Shown here: piece by piece, positions 1 through 6,711 of the stretch
Position numbering within the stretch: position 1 is the stretch's first letter
Layout: the number at the start of each line of letters is the position of its first letter
NCBI GenBank assembly: GCA_018991295.1
Contig: JAGKSZ010000007.1
Location: 1 to 13,182, forward strand
Length of the DNA: 13,182 nt
Direction of reading: 5' to 3'
Source: Porphyrobacter sp.
GTDB lineage: Bacteria > Pseudomonadota > Alphaproteobacteria > Sphingomonadales > Sphingomonadaceae
Notes under the pieces: generated by a model
The model's input: only the letters and a program-made list of their open reading frames with translations
What the model was told of the DNA's origin: nothing
Database searches by the model: none
Program-made: the position numbers and the translations under genes

Positions 1-559
1 GCACCAGATGTGGGCGGCGCAGTATTTCGGCTTTGAAGACCCCAACAAGTGGCTCACCTCGGGCGGCCTCGGCACGATGGGCTATGGGCTTCCTGCGGCG
101 ATCGGCGCGCAGCTTGGCCACCCCGATGCGCTGGTGATCGATATTGCGGGGGAAGCCTCGATCCAGATGAACATCCAGGAACTCGGCACCGCGAGCCAGT
201 ATCGCCTGCCGGTCAAGATCTTCATCTTGAACAACGAATATATGGGCATGGTCCGCCAGTGGCAGGAACTGACCTATGAGAGCCGCTATTCGAACAGCTA
301 CTCCGACAGCCTCCCCGATTTCGTGAAGCTCGCCGAGGCCTATGGCTGGAAAGGCATCCGCATCACGGAAGAACGCGATCTTGATGATGGCATCATGCGG
401 ATGCTCGACCACAATGGCCCGGTGATCGTCGATTGCCTCGTCGCGCAGGATGCCAACTGCCTGCCGATGATCCCGTCAGGCGCGGCCCATACCGAAATGC
501 TGCTGTATGGCGACAAGGTCGACGGCACGATGGACGATGAAGCCAAGGCGCTGGTCTAG
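1..559 (+). CDS. ilvB: Acetolactate (acetohydroxyacid) synthase large subunit, C-terminal part
   Basis: The gene is cut by the window start; the reading frame is already open at base 2 (His-Gln before the Met at base 8), so that Met is internal. The visible ~185 residues are the C-terminal ThDP-binding domain of the catalytic subunit, which condenses pyruvate with pyruvate or 2-ketobutyrate in valine, leucine and isoleucine synthesis. Seen: the start of the domain (HQMWAAQYF), a ThDP/Mg signature running from IAGEAS (Glu codon at 152) to the Asn pair at 230-235, the conserved YMGMVRQWQ segment, and the family ending with PMIPSGAAH near the C-terminus. The usual GDG/GDA of the metal motif reads GEA here; the other motif residues are intact. 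ilvN follows after 12 bases, so the two subunits are surely co-transcribed. Family identity is very secure. Confidence 0.97.
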   Translation, partial: HQMWAAQYFGFEDPNKWLTSGGLGTMGYGLPAAIGAQLGHPDALVIDIAGEASIQMNIQELGTASQYRLPVKIFILNNEYMGMVRQWQELTYESRYSNSYSDSLPDFVKLAEAYGWKGIRITEERDLDDGIMRMLDHNGPVIVDCLVAQDANCLPMIPSGAAHTEMLLYGDKVDGTMDDEAKALV

Positions 560-571
560 GACACCTGAACA

Positions 572-1093
572 ATGCCCATGAAAATCGCTGAAGCTGCCTC
601 GGAACGCCACGTGCTGGCGGTCACCGTCGATAACGAGCCGGGGATTCTCGCCAAGATCACCGGCCTGTTCACCGCGCGGGGCTACAATATCGACAGCCTG
701 ACGGTGGCCGACATCACCGAGGATCACGCGGTGAGCCGTATCACCATCGTCACCAACGGTCCGCCGCAGGTGATCGATCAGATCGAGGCGCAATTGGAGC
801 GGCTGGTGCCGGTGCACAAGGTCACCGACCTCACCACGGCTGGCCCGCACGTGGAGCGCGAACTGGCGCTCATCAAGGTCACCGGCACGGGCGAAAAGCG
901 GGTCGAGGCGCTGCGCCTCGCGGACATATTCCGCGCGCGCCCGGTCGATACCACCACCGAAAGCTTCATCTTCGAAATCACCGGCCCGCCCGACAAGGTC
1001 GACAGCTTCATCGCCCTGATGCGCGAACTGGGGCTGGTCGAGGTTGGCCGCACCGGGATCGTGGGCATGATGCGCGGGGCCGTGGGGGCCTAG
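572..1093 (+). CDS. ilvN: Acetolactate synthase small (regulatory) subunit
   Basis: This is a 173-residue regulatory subunit that activates the IlvB catalytic subunit and confers feedback inhibition by branched-chain amino acids. Residues ~12-85 form an ACT domain with the typical opening (LAVTVDNEPGILAKITGLF) and the GYNIDSLTV segment that follows. The second half (~90-170) is the C-terminal ALS_ss_C domain, starting near ERELALIKV and ending with a conserved RTGIVGMMRG tail. The length fits the short ilvH/ilvN family (about 160-175). The start at 572 is preceded by TAGGA at 557-561, partly inside the ilvB stop; a second ATG at 578 is possible and would remove only two residues. It sits 12 bases after ilvB and before ilvC, the normal ilvBNC order. 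The symbol ilvH is used for the same protein in many genomes. Confidence 0.96.
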   Translation: MPMKIAEAASERHVLAVTVDNEPGILAKITGLFTARGYNIDSLTVADITEDHAVSRITIVTNGPPQVIDQIEAQLERLVPVHKVTDLTTAGPHVERELALIKVTGTGEKRVEALRLADIFRARPVDTTTESFIFEITGPPDKVDSFIALMRELGLVEVGRTGIVGMMRGAVGA

Positions 1094-1108
1094 AGGTTAC
1101 AAGTTTTA

Positions 1109-1198
1109 TCACTCCGCCGTCCCGGGCCTGACCCGGGACCCCGCTCCTTCTGCACGGTAGCAAGATAGCGGGACCCCGGGTCAAGCCCGGGGCGGTGA
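1109..1198. repeat. Long imperfect inverted repeat (REP-like palindrome) between ilvN and ilvC
   Basis: The arm at 1109-1145 pairs with 1167-1198. The core CCGGGCCTGACCCGGGACCC matches the complement of GGACCCCGGGTCAAGCCCGG with a few mismatches, and each arm is itself nearly palindromic (CCCGGGCCTGACCCGGG). The spacer at 1146-1166 is unpaired. Similar CCCGGG-rich intergenic palindromes are common in sphingomonad genomes and resemble REP elements. As RNA it would form a very stable stem-loop and could act as a processing site, partial terminator or 3'-end stabiliser for ilvBN. No second copy is visible in this window. Confidence 0.75.
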
Positions 1199-1221
1199 CA
1201 ACAGCAAGGCAGGAATACGAA

Positions 1222-2241
1222 ATGAAGGTTTATTACGACGCCGACGCCGATCTCAATCTGATCAAGCCCAAGAAGGTCGCCATTGTCGGCTATGGTTCGC
1301 AAGGTCATGCCCATGCCCAGAACCTGCGTGACAGCGGCGTTGCCGAAGTCGCCATCGCCCTGCGCGAAGGTTCGGCCACCGCCAAGAAGGCGGAAGCCGC
1401 TGGCTTCAAGGTGCTCTCCAACACCGCAGCCGCGCAGTGGGCCGATATCATCATGATCCTCGCGCCCGATGAACATCAGGCCGCGATCTGGGAGAATGAC
1501 CTCAAGGGCCACATGAAGCCGGGCGCCGCGCTCGCCTTTGCGCACGGGCTCAACATCCACTTCGGCCTGATCGAAGCGCCTGCCGATATCGACGTGATCA
1601 TGATCGCCCCCAAGGGCCCGGGCCACACCGTCCGCAGCGAATATGTGAAGGGCGGCGGCGTGCCCTGCCTGATCGCGGTCCACCAGGACGCCAGTGGCGC
1701 GGCGCATGACGTGGCGCTGGCCTATGCGTCCGCCGTCGGCGGCGGGCGCAGTGGCATCATCGAAACCAACTTCCGCGAGGAATGCGAAACCGATCTGTTC
1801 GGCGAACAGGCCGTGCTGTGCGGCGGGATCACCCACCTGATCCAGGCCGGGTTCGAAACGCTGGTTGAGGCCGGTTACGCTCCCGAAATGGCCTATTTCG
1901 AGTGCTTGCACGAAACCAAGCTGATCGTCGATCTGCTCTATGAAGGCGGTATCGCCAACATGCGCTATTCGATCTCGAACACCGCCGAATATGGCGACAT
2001 CACCACCGGCCCGCGCATCATCACGGCGGAAACCAAGGCCGAAATGAAGCGCGTGCTGGCCGACATCCAGTCGGGCCGCTTCGTCAAGAACTTCGTGCTC
2101 GATAACCGCGCCGGCCAGCCCGAACTCAAGGCCGCCCGCAAGCAGGCCGCCGCACACCCGATCGAGCAGACCGGCGAAAAACTGCGCGCCATGATGCCGT
2201 GGATCGCCGCCAACAAGTTGGTCGACAAGGCCAAGAACTGA
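1222..2241 (+). CDS. ilvC: Ketol-acid reductoisomerase (NADP+), class I
   Basis: The 339-residue enzyme isomerises and reduces acetolactate or acetohydroxybutyrate with NADPH, the second common step of valine and isoleucine synthesis. The N-terminal Rossmann domain has GYGSQGHAHAQNLRDSG (residues 23-39) and the cofactor loop R48..S51.T53 of NADPH-using short KARIs. The all-helical catalytic domain keeps the metal and acid residues H108, D191, E195, E227 and E231. The length is typical of class I KARI. The ATG at 1222 is chosen over an in-frame GTG at 1195: AGGA at 1211-1214 stands 7 bases before it, MKVYYD is the usual family beginning, and the GTG lies inside the right arm of the intergenic palindrome. 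It follows ilvN by 128 bases and may be read through from ilvBN or start separately. Confidence 0.97.
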   Translation: MKVYYDADADLNLIKPKKVAIVGYGSQGHAHAQNLRDSGVAEVAIALREGSATAKKAEAAGFKVLSNTAAAQWADIIMILAPDEHQAAIWENDLKGHMKPGAALAFAHGLNIHFGLIEAPADIDVIMIAPKGPGHTVRSEYVKGGGVPCLIAVHQDASGAAHDVALAYASAVGGGRSGIIETNFREECETDLFGEQAVLCGGITHLIQAGFETLVEAGYAPEMAYFECLHETKLIVDLLYEGGIANMRYSISNTAEYGDITTGPRIITAETKAEMKRVLADIQSGRFVKNFVLDNRAGQPELKAARKQAAAHPIEQTGEKLRAMMPWIAANKLVDKAKN

Positions 2242-2257
2242 GCCTACCCCTTGTGGG

Positions 2258-3538
2258 GTGACATCAGGCATTTCCAGATGGTTGATTGCGGCTGCCGCCT
2301 TCGGGCCGGCAGCCGCTTTCGCATCCGCTGCCCTGCCTGCCCCTGCCACTGATCTGCTGTTTGCGATCCGCACGCCTGCGGGTGAGACAATCGGTTGGCA
2401 GCACGAACAGGATGGCACGACCGAGCGTCAGCTTGCCATGCGGGTGCATGGCCATGATGTGCAAAGCGAATACCAGCACCTCACCCGCTCACCCGATGGG
2501 AAGGTCGTGCTGCGTCAGGGCACTTCGGAACGCAATGCGCGCAAGGTGCGCGCTGACAGCATCGATGCCATCACGCCTTTCAGCACGGTAATCGCCGCTG
2601 CACGCGGCACATCGCAATCGGGCCTGCGCCGCCTTGGCACCCTGCCCGGCGGCGAGATTTTGGTGGAGCGCCGCATCGCCGGGCAATTCGATGCCGCATG
2701 GCTGGTCACGCTGACGCCGCAGGGCACGGCTGCGCGCATCCGGGTGCCGGTGCTGGGGGGCGACTGGCTGCTTGAACCCGTTGCCGCCCGCCCTGCGGCT
2801 GTTCCCGGCAATCTGGTCCACCCCATGGTCGATGCCCCCTATGATATCCCGCGCAGCGCGCAGGCCGGGCATATCCGCTATTTCATCGCGATCCCGTCAG
2901 GCGCGGGCCTGCCTCTGCCCGAGACCGGCGAGCAGCGCATCGCCCCGCTGGGCGCTGATCGCTGGCAGATCGACCTTTGCACAGACTGCGGCCCCGGCCT
3001 GCCGAGCGATCCTGCCTTTCTGGCCGAAGCGCGCCGCCCGGCCCGGTGGCTTGAGGCCAATGCGCCCGAACTGACACTCGCCGCGCGCAAAGCCACAGGA
3101 CCGCGCCGCTCAGAGGCTGCCGTCATGCGGGCACTCGCCCGGACAGCACGATCGCGGCTCCGCGACATTGATTACAACGGCCATGCCAGCGCGCTGGCGG
3201 CGTGGAAGCAGCGGCGCGGGGATTGCACCGAGGATGCCGTGCTGCTGACGGCACTCGCCCGGGCCGCGGGCATCCCGGCCAAAGTTGCCAGCGGCCTTGC
3301 CTATGAACGCAGCGCCTATCACGGCACGGCCAGCGCCTTCTTCCCCCATGCCTGGACAGTGGCCTATGTCGATGGCGCCTGGCGCAGCTTCGACATTTCG
3401 AGCGGGGGCTTTTCCTCGGCCCACATCGCGCTTTCGATCAGCGATGGAGAGCCTGCGCGGATCACCGCAGCCTGGCGGCTCGCAGCCCTGATCGCATGGC
3501 AGGATATGGCCGAAGTCAGGCCTCGGACGCGCCCTTAG
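2258..3538 (+). CDS. Secreted transglutaminase-like cysteine protease-fold protein
   Basis: The 426-residue protein begins with a signal-peptide-like segment (MTSGISRWLIAAAAFGP and an Ala-rich stretch to about residue 25), so it probably acts in the periplasm. The C-terminal part carries a transglutaminase-like (PF01841-type) core: GDCTEDAVLLTALARAAGIP with C323, then H364 in PHAW and D379 in RSFDIS, a complete Cys-His-Asp triad. Upstream are ~230 residues of predicted beta-rich sequence and a CTDC pair (C241, C244) just before the helical lead-in. Such proteins can be proteases, amidases or protein cross-linkers; the substrate cannot be told. The start is a GTG at 2258, only 16 bases after ilvC, with no strong ribosome binding site; it is chosen because it gives a proper signal peptide. 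Its 3' end overlaps the converging minus-strand gene by 23 bases. Confidence 0.85.
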   Translation: MTSGISRWLIAAAAFGPAAAFASAALPAPATDLLFAIRTPAGETIGWQHEQDGTTERQLAMRVHGHDVQSEYQHLTRSPDGKVVLRQGTSERNARKVRADSIDAITPFSTVIAAARGTSQSGLRRLGTLPGGEILVERRIAGQFDAAWLVTLTPQGTAARIRVPVLGGDWLLEPVAARPAAVPGNLVHPMVDAPYDIPRSAQAGHIRYFIAIPSGAGLPLPETGEQRIAPLGADRWQIDLCTDCGPGLPSDPAFLAEARRPARWLEANAPELTLAARKATGPRRSEAAVMRALARTARSRLRDIDYNGHASALAAWKQRRGDCTEDAVLLTALARAAGIPAKVASGLAYERSAYHGTASAFFPHAWTVAYVDGAWRSFDISSGGFSSAHIALSISDGEPARITAAWRLAALIAWQDMAEVRPRTRP

Positions 3539-4040
3539 CCTTGGCGGGCGCATCTTCGGTGATCACCGGCAGGGTGCGCAGCTTCGGACCAGCGGCGGGC
3601 TTTTCCTCGCCGCTGTGCCATTGGGCCTGATCGGGTTTGCGCAGGCCGCCGACGATGATCATTTCGCCAAAGCTGAAATCTTCCTCATCATAGGCCGTAT
3701 CGCCATCGGCTTCGGCCGCAGGTGCATCAGATGGTGCGGCCTGTGCCACCTGCTCCTGCGCGGCGGGCGCATCAGCCGCTTGCGCCATCGCGGGCGCCGC
3801 AACAAAGCCCGCGACCCCCAGCATCGCTGCCGCCACCGCCGAGCCAGCGCGCACGGTGTAACGCACGCAAAGCCCTTCAGCATCGCTGCAGCCTGCAAAG
3901 AGCGCGCGGCGATCAGCCTCGCTCATGGCGGTGAGGTCATGCACCTCGCGCTCGCACAGGCGGCATTGGCTGCCGGCGAGAATATCGGCAATGGGGCCCT
4001 TGTAGGGGCACGGGTCCTGCACCAGCGGAAATCGGCTCAT
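3516..4040 (-). CDS. Membrane-anchored protein with N-terminal Cys motif (CxxC...CVRY module)
   Basis: I do not recognise a named gene. The 174-residue product has three parts. Residues 1-64 are polar and cysteine-rich (C11, C26, C29, C51, C58): QCRLCEREVHDLTAMSEADR, then ~15 residues and GLCVRYTVR. Residues ~67-86 are a single hydrophobic segment ending AMA-QAAD. The rest is an Ala/Pro/acidic tail with SFGEMIIVGGLRKP near residue 135. The pattern CxxC-x3-V-x-DLT-x-MS ... G-x-CVRY recalls a short cysteine module found at the N-termini of diverse bacterial membrane proteins; that parallel is from memory. A cytoplasmic metal-binding head with a periplasmic tail is inferred. The start at 4040 is preferred to 4076 because GGAAG lies 7 bases upstream of it. 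Its end overlaps the transglutaminase gene tail-to-tail. Confidence 0.75.
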   Translation of the reverse strand: MSRFPLVQDPCPYKGPIADILAGSQCRLCEREVHDLTAMSEADRRALFAGCSDAEGLCVRYTVRAGSAVAAAMLGVAGFVAAPAMAQAADAPAAQEQVAQAAPSDAPAAEADGDTAYDEEDFSFGEMIIVGGLRKPDQAQWHSGEEKPAAGPKLRTLPVITEDAPAKAKGASEA

Positions 4041-4190
4041 CGGGGCACTTCCGATCCATAGAGATTTCAGAGGCATTCAGGGTAACACAAGGCTGCGATT
4101 GTTCAAACCGTTCCGCACAAGCGGCAGTCTGTGGAACTATCGCGGGCCTTTGGCTATTGGTGGCAGGAACCCTTGAGGAGACGACCCAGC

Positions 4191-4844
4191 ATGAACCGCA
4201 AATCCCTTGCCGCTGCCGCCGCGATTGCCTTTGCCGCAGGCGCCGCCGCATTCGCCCCCGCGCTGACCGCGCAGGGCGCCCCCCAGCTTCCCGGTGCCAA
4301 AGACCCCGCACGCGTGGCCGCCGGAACCTATGCCGCCGATCCGGGCCACTCGCTGATCGGATGGGAAGTGAACCACTTTGGCTTCAATGATTACTACGGC
4401 ATCTTCGGCGATGTGGCCGGCACGCTGACCATCGATCCGGCCAATCCCAATGCGGCCACGGTCGATGTGACGATCCCTGTCGCCAACGTCACCACTGCCA
4501 GCAAGGGCCTCACCGATCACCTGCTGCGCGCCGGCAAGGACGGCGCCAAGCCCGATTTCTTCGGTCCGGCCCCGGCCCCTGCCCGCTTCGTTTCCACATC
4601 GGTCAAGGCAGATGGAATGAAGGCCATGATCACCGGCGATCTGACGCTGAACGGAATCACCAGGCCCGTCACCTTCGAGGCCGAATTCACCGGCGCGGGC
4701 AACAATCCCTTCAACAAGAAGGCGACCATCGGCTTTGAGGCCGAAACCAGCATCAAGCGGTCCGATTTCGGGGTGAACTACGGCATCCCGTTTGTCAGCG
4801 ACGAGGTTGAACTCGATATCAGCGTGGCCTTCGAAAAGCAGTAA
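4191..4844 (+). CDS. YceI family periplasmic lipocalin-like protein
   Basis: The 217-residue protein starts with a classic signal peptide (MNRKS followed by an Ala-rich core to about residue 28). The mature part is a full YceI domain. It opens with GTYAADPGHSLIGWEVNHFGF; its middle strands include DVAGTLTIDPANP and the segment from ANVTT to LTDHLL. ITGDLTLNGITRPVTFEAEF is the family's signature strand pair, and it closes with KRSDFGVNYGIPFVSDEVEL. YceI proteins are lipocalin-like barrels that bind polyisoprenoids or amphiphiles in the periplasm; the ligand here is unknown. The ATG at 4191 is chosen because GAGGAG at 4175-4180 precedes it and the signal peptide starts there; an upstream in-frame start at 4131 would add 20 residues of non-signal sequence. 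It is transcribed divergently from the cysteine-motif gene. Confidence 0.93.
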   Translation: MNRKSLAAAAAIAFAAGAAAFAPALTAQGAPQLPGAKDPARVAAGTYAADPGHSLIGWEVNHFGFNDYYGIFGDVAGTLTIDPANPNAATVDVTIPVANVTTASKGLTDHLLRAGKDGAKPDFFGPAPAPARFVSTSVKADGMKAMITGDLTLNGITRPVTFEAEFTGAGNNPFNKKATIGFEAETSIKRSDFGVNYGIPFVSDEVELDISVAFEKQ

Positions 4845-4891
4845 GCGGCCACTCGACACGCACCCTGCAATCGGGCAGGCCATCAGCCACG

Positions 4892-6043
4892 ATGCGCCTG
4901 TCCGATTGCCACAACATTGATGATTTCCGGCAGCTGGCGAAGGCCCGCCTGCCCTTCCCCGTGTTCGATTACATCGACGGGGCCGCCGATGACGAACTGA
5001 CCAAGGCGCGCAACACCGCCGCCTTTGCAGGGGTCGATCTGGTGCCCGATGTGCTGGCGGGCGTGGCAACAATCGACACTTCCTGCACGATCCTCGGGCG
5101 CAAATCGGCGCTGCCGCTGATGCTCTCGCCCACTGCGGTGCAGCGCGCCTTTCACTGGCAGGGCGAGACCGCCGTCGCCCGCGCGGCGGAAAAGTTCGGG
5201 CTGTGGTTCGGCATCTCCAGCCTTGCGACCCGCAGCATCGAGGAAATCGCTGCGCTCACCAGCGGCCCCAAGCTGTTCCAGCTTTACGTCCACAAGGACA
5301 AGGGCCTGAACGCGAGCATGATCCAGCGTTGTCAGGCCGCACGGTTCGATGCGCTGGCGCTGACGGTGGATACCATCGTATCGGGCAAGCGCGAACGCTG
5401 CCTGCGTTCGGGCTTTACCACCCCGCCGCGCTTTACCCCTGCCAGCATCATCAGCTACGCCACCCGCCCACGCTGGACGCTCGATTATCTGCTGCGGGAG
5501 AAATTCCGCCTTCCCAACCTCGATACCCATGTAGCCGAAGGCACCGGCAAAGCCGTGAGCATCGCGGAATATTTCAATACCATGCTCGATACCGCGATGG
5601 ATTGGGACACTGCCGCCCGCATCCGGCAGGACTGGGGCGGCAAGTTCGTGCTGAAGGGCGTGATGAGCGCAGGCGATGCGCGGCGTGCGGTCGAAATCGG
5701 TGCGGATGCGATCATGATTTCCAACCACGGCGGACGCCAGCTGGACGGAAGCCGCGCCCCCTTCGATCAGCTCCCCGAAATCGTCGATGCGGTCGGCGGC
5801 CAGATCGAGATCATCTGTGATGGCGGTGTGCGGCGCGGCACCCATGTCCTGAAAGCCCTGTGCAGCGGGGCGACGGCTGCATCGGGCGGGCGGCTGTATC
5901 TCTATGCCCTTGCCGCGGCCGGGCAGGATGGGGTGGAGCGCGCACTTGGCATCCTCAGGGACGAAATCGAACGGGGCATGCGGCTGATGGGGGTGACGGC
6001 AACCGATCAGCTGACGCCCGGACGCATTCGCCAGCGGGCATAA
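4892..6043 (+). CDS. FMN-dependent alpha-hydroxy-acid dehydrogenase/oxidase (LldD/glycolate oxidase family)
   Basis: The 383-residue TIM-barrel flavoprotein oxidises a 2-hydroxy acid such as L-lactate, glycolate or mandelate to the 2-oxo acid. The family active-site set is complete: Y27 in FDYIDGAADDE, Y132 in QLYV, T158 and D160 in TVDT, the SGKRERCLR segment, K255 in VLKGV, H279 and R282 in SNHGGRQLDGS, and the FMN-phosphate loop starting DGGVRRGTHVLKAL (D310). The nearby ASGGRLYLYALAAAG replaces the commoner GRPYLYGLA but keeps its outline. Length and N-terminus are normal. No hydrophobic anchor is visible. The start at 4892 has a modest GGCAGG about 12 bases before it, partly inside a small hairpin (CCTGC/GCAGG, 4864-4879). 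It follows yceI by 47 bases, possibly co-transcribed. Substrate cannot be settled from sequence, so no symbol is given. Confidence 0.93.
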   Translation: MRLSDCHNIDDFRQLAKARLPFPVFDYIDGAADDELTKARNTAAFAGVDLVPDVLAGVATIDTSCTILGRKSALPLMLSPTAVQRAFHWQGETAVARAAEKFGLWFGISSLATRSIEEIAALTSGPKLFQLYVHKDKGLNASMIQRCQAARFDALALTVDTIVSGKRERCLRSGFTTPPRFTPASIISYATRPRWTLDYLLREKFRLPNLDTHVAEGTGKAVSIAEYFNTMLDTAMDWDTAARIRQDWGGKFVLKGVMSAGDARRAVEIGADAIMISNHGGRQLDGSRAPFDQLPEIVDAVGGQIEIICDGGVRRGTHVLKALCSGATAASGGRLYLYALAAAGQDGVERALGILRDEIERGMRLMGVTATDQLTPGRIRQRA

Positions 6044-6072
6044 ATTACGCGGTCCTGTCATACAGGGGTAAT
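6044..6072 (+). terminator. Possible hairpin after the hydroxy-acid dehydrogenase gene
   Basis: Directly after the stop codon, ATTAC (6044-6048) can pair with GTAAT (6068-6072), enclosing a perfect CCTGT-CAT-ACAGG hairpin (6054-6066). There is no following T-run, so termination is weakly supported; a 3'-end stabilising hairpin is equally possible. Confidence 0.3.
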
Positions 6073-6119
6073 GAAAGGCGCGTTTTGCATGGGGCGCCGG
6101 ACAACAGGGACCTGCAACC

Positions 6120-6596
6120 ATGATCATTTCCGCCCGCGCCTTCGCCATCGCCGTGCCCCTCGCCCTGACGCTTGCCGCCTGCGGGAGCGAGCCTGCACAG
6201 CCGGGCAATGATGCCGAGAGCTTTGCTGCGCGCATCGGTCAGCCCGGCGCGGCGACCCCGGCAGCGGATGCCGCGTCAGCAGCCCCTGCCCCTGCCGCCT
6301 CTGCCACGCCGCAGATCGCACAGCCGCTGCCCGGCGCGGTGGCCGGCCCCTTTGTGCGCGGGACGTTGACCGATCCGGACTCGAAAACCTGCGGCGCGCC
6401 GCTGATGGGACCGTTCATCGGCAAACAGGCCGATCAGGCGACCCGCGCCGAAATTGCCAAGATGCTCGGCCGCACCGACAATCTGCGCTTCGTTGGCTTT
6501 GGCAGCGTCGCCACGGTCAATCCCGATCCGACCAATCCCCGCCTGTCGATCATGCTCGATGCCCAGAACGTGATCCGCGACGCTCGTTGCGGGTGA
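6120..6596 (+). CDS. Lipoprotein with C-terminal peptidase-inhibitor-I78-like domain
   Basis: The 158-residue product opens with a short signal peptide and a lipobox LAAC (residues 18-21), so the mature protein is predicted to be lipid-anchored at C21. An Ala/Pro-rich low-complexity linker (~residues 30-75) leads to a compact C-terminal domain. This begins at C91 (TCGAPLMGPFIGK) and ends with a DARCG tail (C157). The two end cysteines could form a disulfide. The segment from IGKQAD through FVGFGSVATVNPDPTNPRLSIMLD to IRDARCG resembles the I78 family of small serine-peptidase inhibitors (PF11720), which have the pattern CG...IG......D...NPxRLNIxLDxxGxIxxxxCG. This similarity is from memory and not scored. 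Inhibitor function is inferred. AGGGA about 9 bases upstream supports the start. It may share a transcript with the preceding dehydrogenase gene (76-base gap). Confidence 0.8.
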   Translation: MIISARAFAIAVPLALTLAACGSEPAQPGNDAESFAARIGQPGAATPAADAASAAPAPAASATPQIAQPLPGAVAGPFVRGTLTDPDSKTCGAPLMGPFIGKQADQATRAEIAKMLGRTDNLRFVGFGSVATVNPDPTNPRLSIMLDAQNVIRDARCG

Positions 6597-6608
6597 TCGG
6601 ACGCGGTT

Positions 6609-6623
6609 CCGGGGCAATCCCGG
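6609..6623 (+). terminator. Small hairpin after the lipoprotein gene
   Basis: CCGGG (6609-6613) pairs with CCCGG (6619-6623) around a 5-base loop, 12 bases after the lipoprotein stop. The stem is GC-only but short and has no T-run, so this is at most a weak terminator upstream of the leuA leader. Confidence 0.25.
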
Positions 6624-6660
6624 CTTGCACGCCGCGCAATTATCGGCAATGAGGCTCGCC

Positions 6661-6711
6661 ATGACGCGAAACGGACTTGCGCTGCTTCGACTTATGCGCC
6701 CTTGGGCGTAG
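6661..6711 (+). CDS. Candidate leucine-rich leader peptide of leuA
   Basis: The 16-codon frame encodes MTRNGLALLRLMRPWA and ends with TAG at 6709-6711. Four of residues 6-11 are leucine (CTT, CTG, CTT, CTT). A GAGG at 6651-6654 stands 6 bases before the ATG, a good ribosome binding site. A longer version from the ATG at 6649 would add MRLA with a fifth Leu but has a weaker site. The stop is 89 bases before the leuA start and the frame runs directly into stem-loops, the usual arrangement for ribosome-mediated attenuation. The peptide itself would have no function; translation pausing at scarce leucyl-tRNA would be the signal. No direct evidence of expression. Confidence 0.6.
   Translation: MTRNGLALLRLMRPWA

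Noticed and set aside
2246..2259. ACCCC-TTGT-GGGGT hairpin after ilvC as a terminator.
   Set aside because: The stem is only 5 bp, has no T-run, and overlaps the start codon of the next gene; it may affect translation but is not supported as a terminator.
1090..2418. A 442-codon open frame on the minus strand opposite ilvC.
   Set aside because: It is a shadow of ilvC in GC-rich DNA, crosses the intergenic palindrome and gives a low-complexity, family-less protein.
4041..4190. Searched the divergent region between the cysteine-motif gene and yceI for sigma-70 or EcfG (GGAAC-N16/17-CGTT) promoters.
   Set aside because: GGAAC occurs on both strands but no matching CGTT at the right distance, and no convincing -35/-10 pair; promoters must be here but cannot be placed.
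6673..6711. Checked whether the Leu run before leuA is just an in-frame upstream extension of leuA.
   Set aside because: The frame ends with TAG at 6709, 89 bases before leuA, so it is a separate short frame.
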